This document shows, piece after piece, positions 16,747-26,540 of a stretch of DNA of 64,000 nucleotides (position 1 is the stretch's first letter; each line of letters starts with the position of its first letter). Position numbers and translations under genes: made by a program. The stretch comes from an uncultured Desulfuromonas sp. (GTDB lineage Bacteria; Desulfobacterota; Desulfuromonadia; Desulfuromonadales; Desulfuromonadaceae): positions 3,593,274 to 3,657,273 of the forward strand of contig NZ_OY762961.1 in NCBI RefSeq assembly GCF_963666745.1, read 5' to 3'. The notes beneath the pieces are model-generated. The model ran no database searches, was not told where the DNA came from, and was given only the letters and a program-made list of their open reading frames with translations.

Positions 16747-18069
16747 TTACATCAACAAGGCAATGTCGATATCAAGGCGTAGCGGATCGACTTCGCCGGC
16801 AATGGCTTCGTTACTTTTCTCCAGTTGCAGATCGTAAGGTGTCTCCACCTCATTTCCCTGCCGGTCACGAATAATGCGGATGGTACTCTTGTTAAGGTTG
16901 AGGGCATCCATATCAACGATCAAACCAATTTCGTTACTGACCAGCCGCACCAGACTGCCGACCGGAAATTTCCCCAGTGCCAGGCGAAACTGTTCCAGAT
17001 AATCGGGATGCAGATGGCTGCCGGAGAGTTTCTCCATAATGGCTAATGCCTGTAACGGAGAGCTGGGACGGCGGTAGGCGCGCAAGGTGGTGACGGCATC
17101 AAAGGTGTCGGCAATGGTGGTCATATCCACCAGAGGGGAGATCGGTTCCGCCAGTTTTTTCTGGGGATAGCCGCTGCGATCATAGCGAATATGATGGCCG
17201 AGGATAATGCTGAGAATGCGTGGGTCCAGATCGGACATCTTCGCAGCGATCTCGGCACCGAGTTCCGGATGCTTCTGGATCGTTTCATATTCTTTTGCGG
17301 ACAGTTTTCCCGGTTTTTTGATGATACCGGGATCGATTTTCAGTTTGCCCAGATCGTGGAGCAAGCTGCCGACACCGAGCACCTGCAGCGAGTCGTTGTC
17401 CAATTGGCAGGCGCGGCCCAATGTCAGGGCAATGATCGACACATTCACCGAATGTGTGAAGGTGTAATCGTCAAAGTCTTTGAGCATACTCAGGGCTAGC
17501 ATGGCATAGGGCGTTTTGACCATCTGGCGCGCCATTTTTTCCACCGTCGAGACCACCGGCCCGCTTTCGGGGATATTCCCGGCCTGAATCTCATGACACA
17601 AAGACGAGATGGTCTTGATGGCATGGTCATAGGCTTTGCGCGCAGGACTTCCTTCCTGGCCCTGTTCGGCATTGGCATAACGGATCGAATAAATCCCCTG
17701 CTGGTCAAGCTGGTGATCAAACAAATCGCCGTTGAGCTTGCCGCTGTGAAGCATCTCGATAAAGATCTGCAGCTCCTGTTCCTTGAGCTCGGGGAAAATT
17801 TCCACACCGTAGATCCGATAGGTCTGTAATAGACCCAGTAGACTCCGGGCTGCTGGAGGATTGTGGGCAAACAGATGCTCATTGATATACAGCGTTTCAT
17901 CAACAATTCCCATTTTCAGTCCGTTCTCTTCGTCGAAGAGTCCCTGCAGTGTTTTCCACAGGTTGTCGTGAAAACGGTTGTTGGCTGGATGGCTGGGCGG
18001 ATAGAGTTTTAATCCATTAAGGAGCCCGTTGAAGGCATGGAGAAACTGTGTTACGGCGTCTTGAAACAT
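16747..18069 (-). CDS. HD-GYP domain protein (putative c-di-GMP phosphodiesterase)
   Basis: 440 aa. The N-terminal ~180 residues have no recognised domain. From about 190 the HD-GYP domain shows HDLGKLKIDPGIIKKPGKLS, the second His pair GHHIRYDRSGYPQK and DMTTIADTFDAVTTLR. HD-GYP proteins hydrolyse c-di-GMP with a bi- or trinuclear iron centre. The loop reads HHIRYDRSGYP rather than the common HHERxDGSGYP, keeping the GYP tripeptide. The gene starts 2 bases after the stop of the HEAT-repeat gene, so the two form an operon. Confidence 0.92.
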   Translation of the reverse strand: MFQDAVTQFLHAFNGLLNGLKLYPPSHPANNRFHDNLWKTLQGLFDEENGLKMGIVDETLYINEHLFAHNPPAARSLLGLLQTYRIYGVEIFPELKEQELQIFIEMLHSGKLNGDLFDHQLDQQGIYSIRYANAEQGQEGSPARKAYDHAIKTISSLCHEIQAGNIPESGPVVSTVEKMARQMVKTPYAMLALSMLKDFDDYTFTHSVNVSIIALTLGRACQLDNDSLQVLGVGSLLHDLGKLKIDPGIIKKPGKLSAKEYETIQKHPELGAEIAAKMSDLDPRILSIILGHHIRYDRSGYPQKKLAEPISPLVDMTTIADTFDAVTTLRAYRRPSSPLQALAIMEKLSGSHLHPDYLEQFRLALGKFPVGSLVRLVSNEIGLIVDMDALNLNKSTIRIIRDRQGNEVETPYDLQLEKSNEAIAGEVDPLRLDIDIALLM

Positions 18070-18071
18070 GC

Positions 18072-19643
18072 CTAGGCTCCCGTTCTCTGGCGTAGAGCCT
18101 GGCGGGCAACGGAGGCCAGCTGCTGGTTGGCGGAGTCACAGGCTTTTTGCAATGCTTCAAGACTGTCGTTGTCGGACAGGTTGCCCAATGCCGCTGCAGC
18201 CTGACAGCGGATCTCATTGTATTCTTTGCGTTTGATCCATTTACCGCGTTCAACCAGCTCAATCAGCGCATGACTACATTCCTGTGTGCCAATCTCACTG
18301 AGCGCCAGAATGGCATCACGGACCTGGGTTTTCTGATTGAGAAACGTATCGCGTTGGCCGGCAATACGGACCAGAGGGGGCACCGCCGCAGGATCAGCCT
18401 GAGCTCCTAGAGCGAGAATAATCTGGTTCGGATAGTCGTAGTCTTTGGTTTCCAGCTTGTTGATGAGAGCCTGACCCGCCTGTTCCGTCTTGATCCGCGC
18501 CAGGGCACGGATGGCTTCCTTGGCTACGCGGCCATCGGGATGGTCTAGATAGGGGATAAACTCTTCCGTCAGTTGCGGGTTGCGACTTTCGCTGAGAATG
18601 GTGATGGCATTACGGGTGACGAACCAGCGGTCATCCGTCAAACTGTCAATCAGTAGAGGGTAAACTCCTTCTCCCATGGTCACCAGGAGCTGACTGATAA
18701 ATTTACGTAATTTGTTGTCCAACTCCTCGCTGAGGCGGTGGATCAGCAGTGCGCCGGCTTGAGAGGGCGGAAGCAGCATAATGACACGCGTGGCGAAGTG
18801 TTGTTGTGGAGGGCTCTTGGCATTGTCCACCAGCAGGTCCACCACCTGATGGCCAATCAGAGATGCTACGGCCTGACGAAGGACACGGACATAGCGGCCA
18901 TCGGTCTGGGGACTTTGTATCCAGATGTCGAGTTGTTTAAGAATCTGCAAGGCCTGTTGATTTTGTCCCTCTCCCATAAGGCGTTGCAACGCCTGGGTCA
19001 GCTGGCGTAAGCCGTGGAGAAAGGGCATCTCTTTGTCCTTGCCCGGCGATAGCAGGATCAGCTGGAGCTGGTCGAGAACCTGTTGAATTGAGGCCTCAGG
19101 GGTATCCAGCAATTGGCCTTGGCCGTCTTTGGCTCCGGAGGCGGTTTTGCGCTGCTTGGCCCCGGTGCCGGAAATGACCTCTTCGAGTGTGTCACGGCGC
19201 GCCTGGATTGTGCTGAGGTCGAGCTCGTTGATCCAGATCGTCGTCACCTGATGTTGTTCCAACAGCTCCTGCACGCCGCCTTCGGCAAGAACTGTGGCCG
19301 GTTCGCCGACAATGATGCGACACAGTGCCAGAAGATGGCGGTCAACGAGATCTTCGAGAAACGTGAGAGTTTTGATTTTATGAGCAAACAGGCGACCGGC
19401 CAGAGTCGCCGGCAACGGGTTGTTGCTGATCAAGGGATGGTCATCGACAAGAAACTGTTGCCGTTTAATGCTCAGAACCAACGGGGCCTGCTCACGACTG
19501 AGAAAGGTGCGAAACTGAAGGACTGACTGATGGATGGCATTGTTGAGCGCCGGATGCCCGTCAGGGTAGTAGCTGACGTTTTTCAGCAGTTTGGCCCATC
19601 CAATGAGAGCCTGCTCCAATGCGCTATCGGTAAATCCTTCCAT
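18072..19643 (-). CDS. HEAT-repeat protein, operon partner of HD-GYP gene
   Basis: 523 aa, started at the ATG giving MEGFTDSALEQALIGW, which lies 6 bases after AAAGGA. The N-terminal ~250 residues are alpha-helical without a clear family but share wording with the HD-GYP partner's N-terminus (YYPDGHPALNNAIH here, LYPPSHPANNRFH there). This suggests a common domain in both proteins. The C-terminal half has PBS-lyase HEAT repeats (LDHPDGRVAKEAIRALARI, QKTQVRDAILALSEIG, RCQAAAALGNL). It probably acts as a scaffold or sensor for the downstream phosphodiesterase. Confidence 0.85.
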   Translation of the reverse strand: MEGFTDSALEQALIGWAKLLKNVSYYPDGHPALNNAIHQSVLQFRTFLSREQAPLVLSIKRQQFLVDDHPLISNNPLPATLAGRLFAHKIKTLTFLEDLVDRHLLALCRIIVGEPATVLAEGGVQELLEQHQVTTIWINELDLSTIQARRDTLEEVISGTGAKQRKTASGAKDGQGQLLDTPEASIQQVLDQLQLILLSPGKDKEMPFLHGLRQLTQALQRLMGEGQNQQALQILKQLDIWIQSPQTDGRYVRVLRQAVASLIGHQVVDLLVDNAKSPPQQHFATRVIMLLPPSQAGALLIHRLSEELDNKLRKFISQLLVTMGEGVYPLLIDSLTDDRWFVTRNAITILSESRNPQLTEEFIPYLDHPDGRVAKEAIRALARIKTEQAGQALINKLETKDYDYPNQIILALGAQADPAAVPPLVRIAGQRDTFLNQKTQVRDAILALSEIGTQECSHALIELVERGKWIKRKEYNEIRCQAAAALGNLSDNDSLEALQKACDSANQQLASVARQALRQRTGA

Positions 19644-19797
19644 CCGCATTCCTTTGATACAAAAGTGAAAATCGTATGTTTTTTAATAACATAGCGTCAG
19701 AAGGCAATTTTGTAAATTACCTAGAGAAATAATCTCAATCGTTGAGCGGATTTGCTGCTGTTTTTCGCCGCAAAATTGTGCCTCACGCAAACAGAAC

Positions 19798-19825
19798 GGG
19801 GACGGTTTTGTAAAAAACCGTCCCC
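19798..19825. repeat. Perfect 12-bp inverted repeat with GTAA loop
   Basis: GGGGACGGTTTT (19798-19809) and its exact complement (19814-19825) flank GTAA. It sits between the HEAT gene promoter region and the hemL stop. It resembles REP-like or IS200-associated palindromes more than a terminator, although AAAA/TTTT at the stem base could allow weak termination. Confidence 0.7.
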
Positions 19826-19913
19826 ACATACAGGTGTCGAGTGCTCTGTAACGACGGAATTGCCGCCCTGAGATTACATGGATCAAAACCTGAAACACTG
19901 TAAAAACGATGGG

Positions 19914-21197
19914 TTACAGTAACGCAAATGCTTTTTCAGCCGCTTCAATGGTCTGGTCAAGATCTTGTTTGCTGTGGGCAATACTCATAAAGCCTGCCTC
20001 AAACTGAGAGGGCGCGAGATTGATGCCACTATCGAGCATGGTGCGGAAAAAGCGGCTGAATGCTTCTGTGTCACTTTTAGCCGCATCACTGAAGCTCTGC
20101 ACCGGACCTTCGCAAAAATAGGTGCAGAACATGCCACCAACCCGTTGGAAGCAGGTTGGGATGGGGCTCTTGGTTGCCGCCTGACGCAGGCCCGCTTCGA
20201 GGTAGGCGCTCTTTTCCTCAATCTGCTCGTAGAATCCTTCCTGCTTGAGCAGCTTTAATGTCGTAATCCCGGCGCTCATAGCCAGTGGATTGCCGGACAG
20301 GGTGCCGGCCTGATAGACGCCACCTTCAGGGGAGAGTTGATCCATCAATTCTTTTTTGCCACCAAAGGCACCGACCGGCAAACCGCCGCCGATGATTTTA
20401 CCCAGGCAGACCAGATCGCCGCGGACATTGAAGCGTTCTTGAGCGCCACCGTAGGCGACACGGAAGCCGGTCATCACCTCATCAACGATAAGGAGAATGC
20501 CTTCGGTCGTGCACAGCTCACGCAGGCCCTCAAGGAAGCCCGGCTTGGGGGGAACGCAGCCCATGTTACCGGCAATGGGTTCGAGGATGATACAGGCGAT
20601 CTCGTCTTTATTGGCGGCCACCATGGCTTTGACCTCATCTAGGTCGTTATAGGTGGCAGTCAGGGTATATTTGGCAAAGTCGGCCGGGATGCCCGGCGAT
20701 GTCGGAACGCCGAATGTTGCGGCACCACTGCCTGCTTTAACCAGCAGGGAGTCGGCATGGCCGTGGTAGCAGCCATCAAATTTGAGGATCTTGTCACGGC
20801 CAGTGCAGCCACGGGCGAGACGGATGGCGCTCATGGTCGCTTCGGTACCGGAGGAAACCATGCGTACTTTTTCGATATTGGGATAGGCGTCGCAGACCAT
20901 TTCGGCCAGTTCGATCTCTTTATAGGTCGGGGCACCAAACGAAGCGCCATTGACTGCCGCATCCTGAATGGCGCGGACCACCTCGGGATGGCAATGGCCG
21001 AGAATCATCGGTCCCCAGGAACCGACGTAATCGATATAGCTTTGGTGGTCGGCATCGTAGATGCGACTACCTTCAGCGCGTTCAATAAACAGCGGGTCAC
21101 AACCGACGGATTTAAAGGCGCGGACCGGGCTGTTGACACCACCGGGGATCACCTGTTTGGCCTTGGCAAAATAATCGTGCGAACAATCATGTTTCAT
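19914..21197 (-). CDS. hemL: Glutamate-1-semialdehyde 2,1-aminomutase
   Basis: 427 aa from the ATG after GGGAGAG (product [28 protein letters not shown]). Earlier in-frame starts add a basic 52-residue extension not seen in the family. The PLP enzyme makes 5-aminolevulinate from glutamate-1-semialdehyde, the C5 route of tetrapyrrole synthesis. Motifs are [37 protein letters not shown] and the PLP-Lys stretch [16 protein letters not shown]. It connects with hemE, hemH and hemY in the same window, though not in one operon. Confidence 0.97.
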   Translation of the reverse strand: MKHDCSHDYFAKAKQVIPGGVNSPVRAFKSVGCDPLFIERAEGSRIYDADHQSYIDYVGSWGPMILGHCHPEVVRAIQDAAVNGASFGAPTYKEIELAEMVCDAYPNIEKVRMVSSGTEATMSAIRLARGCTGRDKILKFDGCYHGHADSLLVKAGSGAATFGVPTSPGIPADFAKYTLTATYNDLDEVKAMVAANKDEIACIILEPIAGNMGCVPPKPGFLEGLRELCTTEGILLIVDEVMTGFRVAYGGAQERFNVRGDLVCLGKIIGGGLPVGAFGGKKELMDQLSPEGGVYQAGTLSGNPLAMSAGITTLKLLKQEGFYEQIEEKSAYLEAGLRQAATKSPIPTCFQRVGGMFCTYFCEGPVQSFSDAAKSDTEAFSRFFRTMLDSGINLAPSQFEAGFMSIAHSKQDLDQTIEAAEKAFALL

Positions 21198-21393
21198 AAC
21201 AACTCTCCCAGAGTGATATTGGCGTTTCAATAACGAAGTGTTACAGTGTCTGACGCCGTGGCAAGGCGGCTTTTTGCCGTGTTTTCCTGCGGTGGACACT
21301 GTTTTGGACGCTAGCATATCGCCTTGACGCTTGTCAAGGAAAGCTGCTTGCAATTACTCCTCTGTTTTTAGGGGGTTAGCGAGAGGTTCGTTG

Positions 21394-21999
21394 ATGATTT
21401 TAGGAGTCACCGGAGGGATTGCCAGTGGCAAGAGCACGGTTGTCGCTCTGTTAGCCGAACTTGGGGCACAGGTGGTGAGTGCCGATCAGTTGTCACGCGA
21501 GCTGGTCGAACCGGGTCAACCGGCTCTGGACGCACTGGTCGCGCGTTTCGGAACGTCCATCCTCAACGCGGATGGAACACTGGACCGCAGTGGGCTTGGC
21601 GAGAAAGTTTTCGCGGATGCCGCTGCGCGTCAGGATCTTGAAGCGATCCTGCATCCGGCGATTGCCCAGCTCTCTACGCAGCGCCTCCGGGAAGCGTCGC
21701 AACGCGTGGGTCCGCAGGGTTTGGTCGTCTATGAAGCGCCGTTACTCTACGAAGCTCACGCTGAAAATCGGGTGGATCAGGTCTTGACAGTGACCGTGCA
21801 CGCTGCTGTTCAGCTCGAACGACTGATGACGCGTGACCAGTGCGATGCTGCCGCTGCCCGTCAGCGGATCGCGGCTCAGATGTCACAGGAGGAGAAAGCC
21901 CGGCGAGCGGATTATATCATTGATAACTCCGCAGATTTGACGACCCTGCGCGATAACGTTGTTCAGCTTTTTCACCGTTTGTGTCCGGATCACGCCTAG
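21394..21999 (+). CDS. coaE: Dephospho-CoA kinase
   Basis: 201 aa from the ATG giving MILGVTGGIASGKST, after GAGAGG. It phosphorylates dephospho-CoA in the last step of CoA synthesis. The P-loop GGIASGKST, the family signature LVSADQLSREL with downstream YEAPLLYEA, and RDQCDAAAARQRIAAQMSQEEKARRADYIIDN are all present, and the length is typical. It heads a same-strand run with the PHP-glycosyltransferase and radical SAM genes (84 bases to the next gene). Confidence 0.95.
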   Translation: MILGVTGGIASGKSTVVALLAELGAQVVSADQLSRELVEPGQPALDALVARFGTSILNADGTLDRSGLGEKVFADAAARQDLEAILHPAIAQLSTQRLREASQRVGPQGLVVYEAPLLYEAHAENRVDQVLTVTVHAAVQLERLMTRDQCDAAAARQRIAAQMSQEEKARRADYIIDNSADLTTLRDNVVQLFHRLCPDHA

Positions 22000-22083
22000 C
22001 TCTGAACCCGCTCCTTACATAACTCTTATCCGTGCCTTATATGAAACGCCATAATCAGCGTCAACTGATGATGGAGAAAATGT

Positions 22084-24522
22084 ATGGCACAAATCGATTT
22101 ACACGTTCATTCGAAGTATTCCAATCACCCCTCCGAATGGTTTCTGCAGCGCCTCGGCGCCTCTGAATCCTACACCGAACCTGAAACCATCTACAGGCTG
22201 GCCCGTCAGCGCGGCATGGATTTTGTTACCATCACCGACCATAATCGCATCAAAGCGTCGATGGAGCTGGTGGAGAAGTATCCCGAGCATTGCTTCAGTG
22301 GTGTGGAAGCCACAGCTTACTTTCCCGAGGACAAGTGCAAAATTCATGTGCTGATCTTCGGGCTGGATCGTGATCAGTTCAGCAGGGTTCAGAAAAAACG
22401 GAAAAATATTTATAAGCTGCGTGACTACTTGAAGAAGGAAGATCTTGCTTGTGTGGTCGCTCACGCTACTTATGCCGTCAATAACCGCCTGACCCTGGAT
22501 CATCTCGAAAAGTTGATCGTCCTGTTCAATAATTTTGAAGGCCGCAACGGCAGTCGCAGTGTGCTGAATAATGACATTCTTACGCAGGTTTTGCAGAATC
22601 TGACGCCCGAAGACATCGAACGCCTGGCGCAGAAGCATGACCTTGAGCCTTGGGGCAGGACGCCATGGCTCAAAGGTCTGACCGGTGGTTCCGACGATCA
22701 TGCCGGACTGTTTATCGCCAAAACATCAACCCGGGCGGAGGCCCAAACGCCTCAGGAATTGCTCAATCAGATCAAACGAGGGGCGACCGAACCCTGTGGC
22801 CGCCAAAACGATTTTCAGGGGCTGACGTTTGCCATTTACAAAATCGCTTTTGACTTTTCTCAGCACAACAGCACCGCGTTTGCCCAGTCGACTCTCAGCG
22901 ACCTGACCCGCTATCTGTTTAGTGATAAAAAGCTCAGTTTCAAAGATCGGCTGCGACTCAACAAGATGAAGTCGAAGAAGAACAATCAAGTCTATCAGAA
23001 CCTGGTACAGCTTATTGAGACCAGCCGGACATTGCAGCAGGATGACATCGATTCACGTCTTGATCTGCTGTATGACTGCATCGCCAATATCTCCGACCAG
23101 TATTTTCGTTCCCTGCTCGGCTCGCTGAATACCAATATCACCGAGATGGATATTATCCGTATCATTCAGGGCCTGTCGTCGTCGATTCCGGGCATTTTCC
23201 TGTCGGTGCCGTTTTTCTCCTCGTTCCGCCACATGTTCGGTGATCGTCAGTTGATCAATCAGTTTCATGCCGATCTCGGCAAGCAGGTCAGCCGTCGTTC
23301 CAAACGGATCCTGTGGTTGACCGACACGTTGACGGATCTTAACGGCGTGTCCATGACCCTGCAGACCATCGGCCACCTTGCTGAGGAAAAGGGGTTTGCC
23401 ATCCGGATCATGACCAGTCTGACCGATGAGCAGAAACATTCCGGGCTGCCGCAGTCAACCTTGATCGTGCCGCCGCTTTATTCGGCGCCGTTGCCCCATT
23501 ACGAAGACATCACCGTCAACGTGCCGTCGGTATTGCGCATGCTGAAGATGGTGTACGACTACAATCCCGATGAGTTGTACATCTCAACTCCCGGTCCGGT
23601 CGGTCTGCTTGGATTGTTGATCGGTCGCATGCTCGGCACGGAGATCAAGGGGATTTACCACACCGATTTCACCGTCGAAGCGGAATCGATTATCGATGAA
23701 CCGGCCATCGGCGACATGATCGAGCAATACAGCAAATGGTTCTTCAATCAGTTTGACAGCCTGTTGGTGCCGACCACGGAATACATGCACCTGCTCAAGG
23801 AGCGGGGCTACCGGCATCGTCACATGGCCCTGTTTCGGCGCGGCTTGCGCACCGAACATTTCTATCCCGCCGAACGTCCGGCCAACTCGGCGGAGCGACA
23901 TCGTCTGCTCTACGTCGGACGGGTTTCCAAAGATAAAAACCTCGCTTTTTTGTTGGAGGTCTATCGCGCCGTTCGTCTACGGCATCCTGATATTTGTTTG
24001 AGTATTGCCGGAGACGGTCCTTACCTGGCCGAGTTGAAAATGGCTTGTCGGGATCTGCCTGAAGTCGCCTTCCTCGGCCGGGTGGATTACAAAGAGTTAC
24101 CGTCGGTGTACAACAGTCATGATCTGTTTGTCTTCCCCAGCCTCAGTGATACCTTCGGCATGGTGGTTCTCGAAGCTCAGGCCTGCGGCATCCCGTCGCT
24201 GGTGTCGGATGTTGGCGGTCCCAAGGAGATTGTGGTCCATGCCGAGACCGGTTATGTGCTGCCGTCTGATTCCGTCGATGCCTGGGTGGACCAGCTGAGT
24301 GCCTTGCTGATTGATCTGGAAAGTGGTGGTGCCCTGTATCAAGCCCTGTCAAGCGCAGCACGTCAGCGTGTCGAGCAACGTTTCAGCTGGGACAGTATTC
24401 TCCAGGAGATGACCCGCCCTGACGACACTCTCTTGCCGCGGCTGTCACGCCACCGACATCAGCCTGGATTGGGAGGGCTGCTTAAACTGGCTTCTAACAT
24501 GATGGTGCATTCCTATGACTAA
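22084..24522 (+). CDS. PHP-domain / GT4 glycosyltransferase fusion
   Basis: 812 aa. Residues 1-~250 form a PHP metallo-hydrolase domain (DLHVHSKYSNHP, FVTITDHNRI, later VVAHATY and GGSDDHAG, which supply the metal-binding His and Asp residues). After a helical linker, residues ~395-790 form a GT-B glycosyltransferase of the GT4 type: KRILWLTDTLTDLNGVS, YVGRVSKDKNLAFLL, GDGPYLAELK and FVFPSLSDTFGMVVLEAQACG with the EX7E motif. The product may be a glycolipid or other glycoconjugate, with the PHP domain removing a phosphate from donor or product; this is inference. The last 8 bases overlap the radical SAM gene. Confidence 0.9.
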   Translation: MAQIDLHVHSKYSNHPSEWFLQRLGASESYTEPETIYRLARQRGMDFVTITDHNRIKASMELVEKYPEHCFSGVEATAYFPEDKCKIHVLIFGLDRDQFSRVQKKRKNIYKLRDYLKKEDLACVVAHATYAVNNRLTLDHLEKLIVLFNNFEGRNGSRSVLNNDILTQVLQNLTPEDIERLAQKHDLEPWGRTPWLKGLTGGSDDHAGLFIAKTSTRAEAQTPQELLNQIKRGATEPCGRQNDFQGLTFAIYKIAFDFSQHNSTAFAQSTLSDLTRYLFSDKKLSFKDRLRLNKMKSKKNNQVYQNLVQLIETSRTLQQDDIDSRLDLLYDCIANISDQYFRSLLGSLNTNITEMDIIRIIQGLSSSIPGIFLSVPFFSSFRHMFGDRQLINQFHADLGKQVSRRSKRILWLTDTLTDLNGVSMTLQTIGHLAEEKGFAIRIMTSLTDEQKHSGLPQSTLIVPPLYSAPLPHYEDITVNVPSVLRMLKMVYDYNPDELYISTPGPVGLLGLLIGRMLGTEIKGIYHTDFTVEAESIIDEPAIGDMIEQYSKWFFNQFDSLLVPTTEYMHLLKERGYRHRHMALFRRGLRTEHFYPAERPANSAERHRLLYVGRVSKDKNLAFLLEVYRAVRLRHPDICLSIAGDGPYLAELKMACRDLPEVAFLGRVDYKELPSVYNSHDLFVFPSLSDTFGMVVLEAQACGIPSLVSDVGGPKEIVVHAETGYVLPSDSVDAWVDQLSALLIDLESGGALYQALSSAARQRVEQRFSWDSILQEMTRPDDTLLPRLSRHRHQPGLGGLLKLASNMMVHSYD

Positions 24523-25777
24523 GCGGATTTCTCCCCTCGGTGACGCGCTCAAAGTCACCGGACACCTGTTGCGTACCGGGCGTGTCCCCGGTCAGCTGAT
24601 CATCCAGTACACGGATCGTTGTAATGCCACCTGTCCGCAATGCGGGATGCGCGTGACCAACAAATTTTCTCGCACGACCCTGGCTGAACAACGGGTGGAA
24701 CAGATGATCCGCCATGCTGCTGGCCAAGGGGTGGCCGCGCTGTCCTTTACCGGTGGCGAGCCTTTTTTGTGTCTGGATGAGGTTTGTCGTCTCGCCAAGG
24801 TGGCAGGAGCCCAAAATATTCCCTATATTCGCACCGGCACCAATGGCTACTTATTTTGCGGTGCGGACAAAGAGAATTTTACGGATCGGATGAAGACGCT
24901 GGCCGATAAGTTGGCGGCAACGCCGTTGCGTAATATCTGGGTGAGTATTGACTCCTCTGATGTGGAAACCCATGAGCAGATGCGTGGCTTACCCGGGGTC
25001 GTCAAGGGCATTGAAAAGGCTCTGCCGATTTTTGCCGAGCGAGGCCTGTATTTGTCGGCCAATCTTGGCATCAATCGTTATTTTGCCGGGCGTGATAAAG
25101 ATCGGGATAAACTGGATTATCCGTTTTTTCGTGGCGGGTTTGACCGGTTTTACCGTTTTGTCGCCGATCTCGGTTTTACCATTGCCAATGTCTGCTATCC
25201 CATGCACGGTGATGATGAGTCCGGTGAAGCGGTCTATGCAGCGACCGCGACAGACCGAGCGGTGTATTTCTCCCATGAAGAGAAGCTCGACCTGTTTCAG
25301 GCGCTGTCCGACTGTATTCCCGGTCATCGTGAAAAGATTCGTATTTTTACCCCCCGCTGCAGCCTTCATGCACTTCTCCAGCAGTATCGGGGGCATGATG
25401 AATTGACCACCCCGTGCCGGGGTGGGATCGATTATTTCTTTGTCGACAGTCGTACCGGCCACAGTTATCCGTGTGGTTATCGCGGAGAAGACGATCTGGG
25501 CTGCTTTGACGGCGGGAGCCATCGACCCTCGGCACCAACGGCAATATGCCGACGTTGCGACTGGGAATGCTTTCGCGATCCCACTGAGCTGTTTTCGCCG
25601 TTGCTTGATCTCCGCTTGGCTCCTGGGCGCCTGGCACGGCGTCTGTGGCAGGACCGTGCATTTTACCGTTTGTGGCGAGAAGATCTGCGTTATTACCAGG
25701 CCTGTGATCTTTTTGACGGTCGACGCACGATCAATAGGGATAAACTGCGCCCCTGGCGGAACCCGGTTTTGCCGTAA
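24515..25777 (+). CDS. Radical SAM protein coupled to the PHP-glycosyltransferase
   Basis: 420 aa. The radical SAM cluster motif is CNATCPQC (CX3CX2C, residues ~33-40), preceded by IIQYTDR and followed by the GGEP-type motif SFTGGEPFL. The C-terminal part is Cys-rich (CRGGIDYFFVD, SYPCGYRGEDD, ICRRCDWECFRDP), implying extra iron-sulfur clusters as in SPASM-type enzymes. The 8-base overlap with the glycosyltransferase gene implies translational coupling and a shared pathway. The substrate is unknown. Confidence 0.88.
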   Translation: MTKRISPLGDALKVTGHLLRTGRVPGQLIIQYTDRCNATCPQCGMRVTNKFSRTTLAEQRVEQMIRHAAGQGVAALSFTGGEPFLCLDEVCRLAKVAGAQNIPYIRTGTNGYLFCGADKENFTDRMKTLADKLAATPLRNIWVSIDSSDVETHEQMRGLPGVVKGIEKALPIFAERGLYLSANLGINRYFAGRDKDRDKLDYPFFRGGFDRFYRFVADLGFTIANVCYPMHGDDESGEAVYAATATDRAVYFSHEEKLDLFQALSDCIPGHREKIRIFTPRCSLHALLQQYRGHDELTTPCRGGIDYFFVDSRTGHSYPCGYRGEDDLGCFDGGSHRPSAPTAICRRCDWECFRDPTELFSPLLDLRLAPGRLARRLWQDRAFYRLWREDLRYYQACDLFDGRRTINRDKLRPWRNPVLP

Positions 25778-25873
25778 CCCCATAAAGGCAACACAGGTCG
25801 GTCCGTGGAGCAGATACTGTGCGCACGGGCCGATTCCTGATGCCATTGTGGATGCTCGAAGAGCTAAGAGGGA

Positions 25874-26245
25874 TTATTTCTTTTTTTTGCCCTTTTTGTC
25901 TTTCTTGACAGTCTTTTTCGATTTCTTCTTTTTCGCGTCTTTTTTCTTGCTCCCTTTGCTCTTCTCCGCCGCTTTTTTGTCCGTGGCGATGTTGTCTTTT
26001 TTCTTCTTGGCGGTTTCTTTGTCGACGCTGTCAGCCTGTTTTTCTCCTGCCGCAGCGCTGACAACGAAGAGGGACTTGGCATCGGCAATCACCTGGAGGG
26101 AGCGGGTTTCACTGAAGCCCTTGATGGCTGCCAGATCTCCAACCTTTTGAGCTGCCAGTTCTTCAGCGCTGCTGATACCATTTTCCGCCAGCAGAGTTGC
26201 TGTCGATGCGCCGATGCCACGTACGTTGGTGATGGGGGTCGTCAT
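25874..26245 (-). CDS. Helix-hairpin-helix protein with lysine-rich histone-like tail
   Basis: 123 aa. Residues 1-~55 form one HhH-type unit (VRGIGASTATLLAENGISS, then DLAAIKGFSETRSLQVI) like DNA-binding HhH/DUF4332-type domains. Residues ~68-123 are extremely Lys-rich with Ala, Ser and Asp (KKKDAKKKKSKK and GKKKK end), like histone H1 or the tails of PhaF, PhaM and AlgP. Such tails bind nucleic acid and polyanions including polyphosphate. It is the last gene of the CHAD-ParA-RHH operon (26 bases after the RHH gene), which makes a nucleoid- or granule-binding role plausible but unproven. Confidence 0.8.
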   Translation of the reverse strand: MTTPITNVRGIGASTATLLAENGISSAEELAAQKVGDLAAIKGFSETRSLQVIADAKSLFVVSAAAGEKQADSVDKETAKKKKDNIATDKKAAEKSKGSKKKDAKKKKSKKTVKKDKKGKKKK

Positions 26246-26271
26246 GGTCTGTCTCCTTTGTGTCCTTGGGT

Positions 26272-26466
26272 TTATTCGTGTTCTGTCTCTTCGTGTTGTT
26301 TGATAAATGTTTTGATGAACCGACGGATTTCACGGGCGGCACTGGTGTCTAATTCATCACAAAGTGCCATGAAATGGTCGCGTTCTTCACTGTTGATGCG
26401 AATGAGTAACTGGCTGTCCTTCTTCTTTTTGCGCTTTTTTTCGCTTGCGATGGTTTTTTCTGTCAT
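26272..26466 (-). CDS. Small ribbon-helix-helix-type protein
   Basis: 64 aa. The sequence has a basic N-terminus (SEKKRKKKKD), a beta strand QLLIRINSEE, then helices RDHFMALCDELDTSAAREIRRFIKTFI. This is the ribbon-helix-helix pattern of Arc/CopG/ParG proteins (strand, Ser/Glu cap, two helices). It lies 74 bases after parA and would be its ParB/ParG-like partner and operon repressor. The tandem TGTATAT sites at 28794-28813 in the operon promoter fit RHH operator design. Confidence 0.75.
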   Translation of the reverse strand: MTEKTIASEKKRKKKKDSQLLIRINSEERDHFMALCDELDTSAAREIRRFIKTFIKQHEETEHE

Positions 26467-26540
26467 TTGAGTCTGCCTTTAATCCAGAGATTACAGGAAG
26501 GTGAAGAAGCCCCATCTGCCGGGACTTCAAGGCCGTTTTA

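Noticed and set aside
25422-26150. 242-residue plus-strand open frame rich in Phe
   Set aside because: It is antisense to the lysine-rich HhH gene and the radical SAM gene end; the Phe runs are the mirror of Lys codons.
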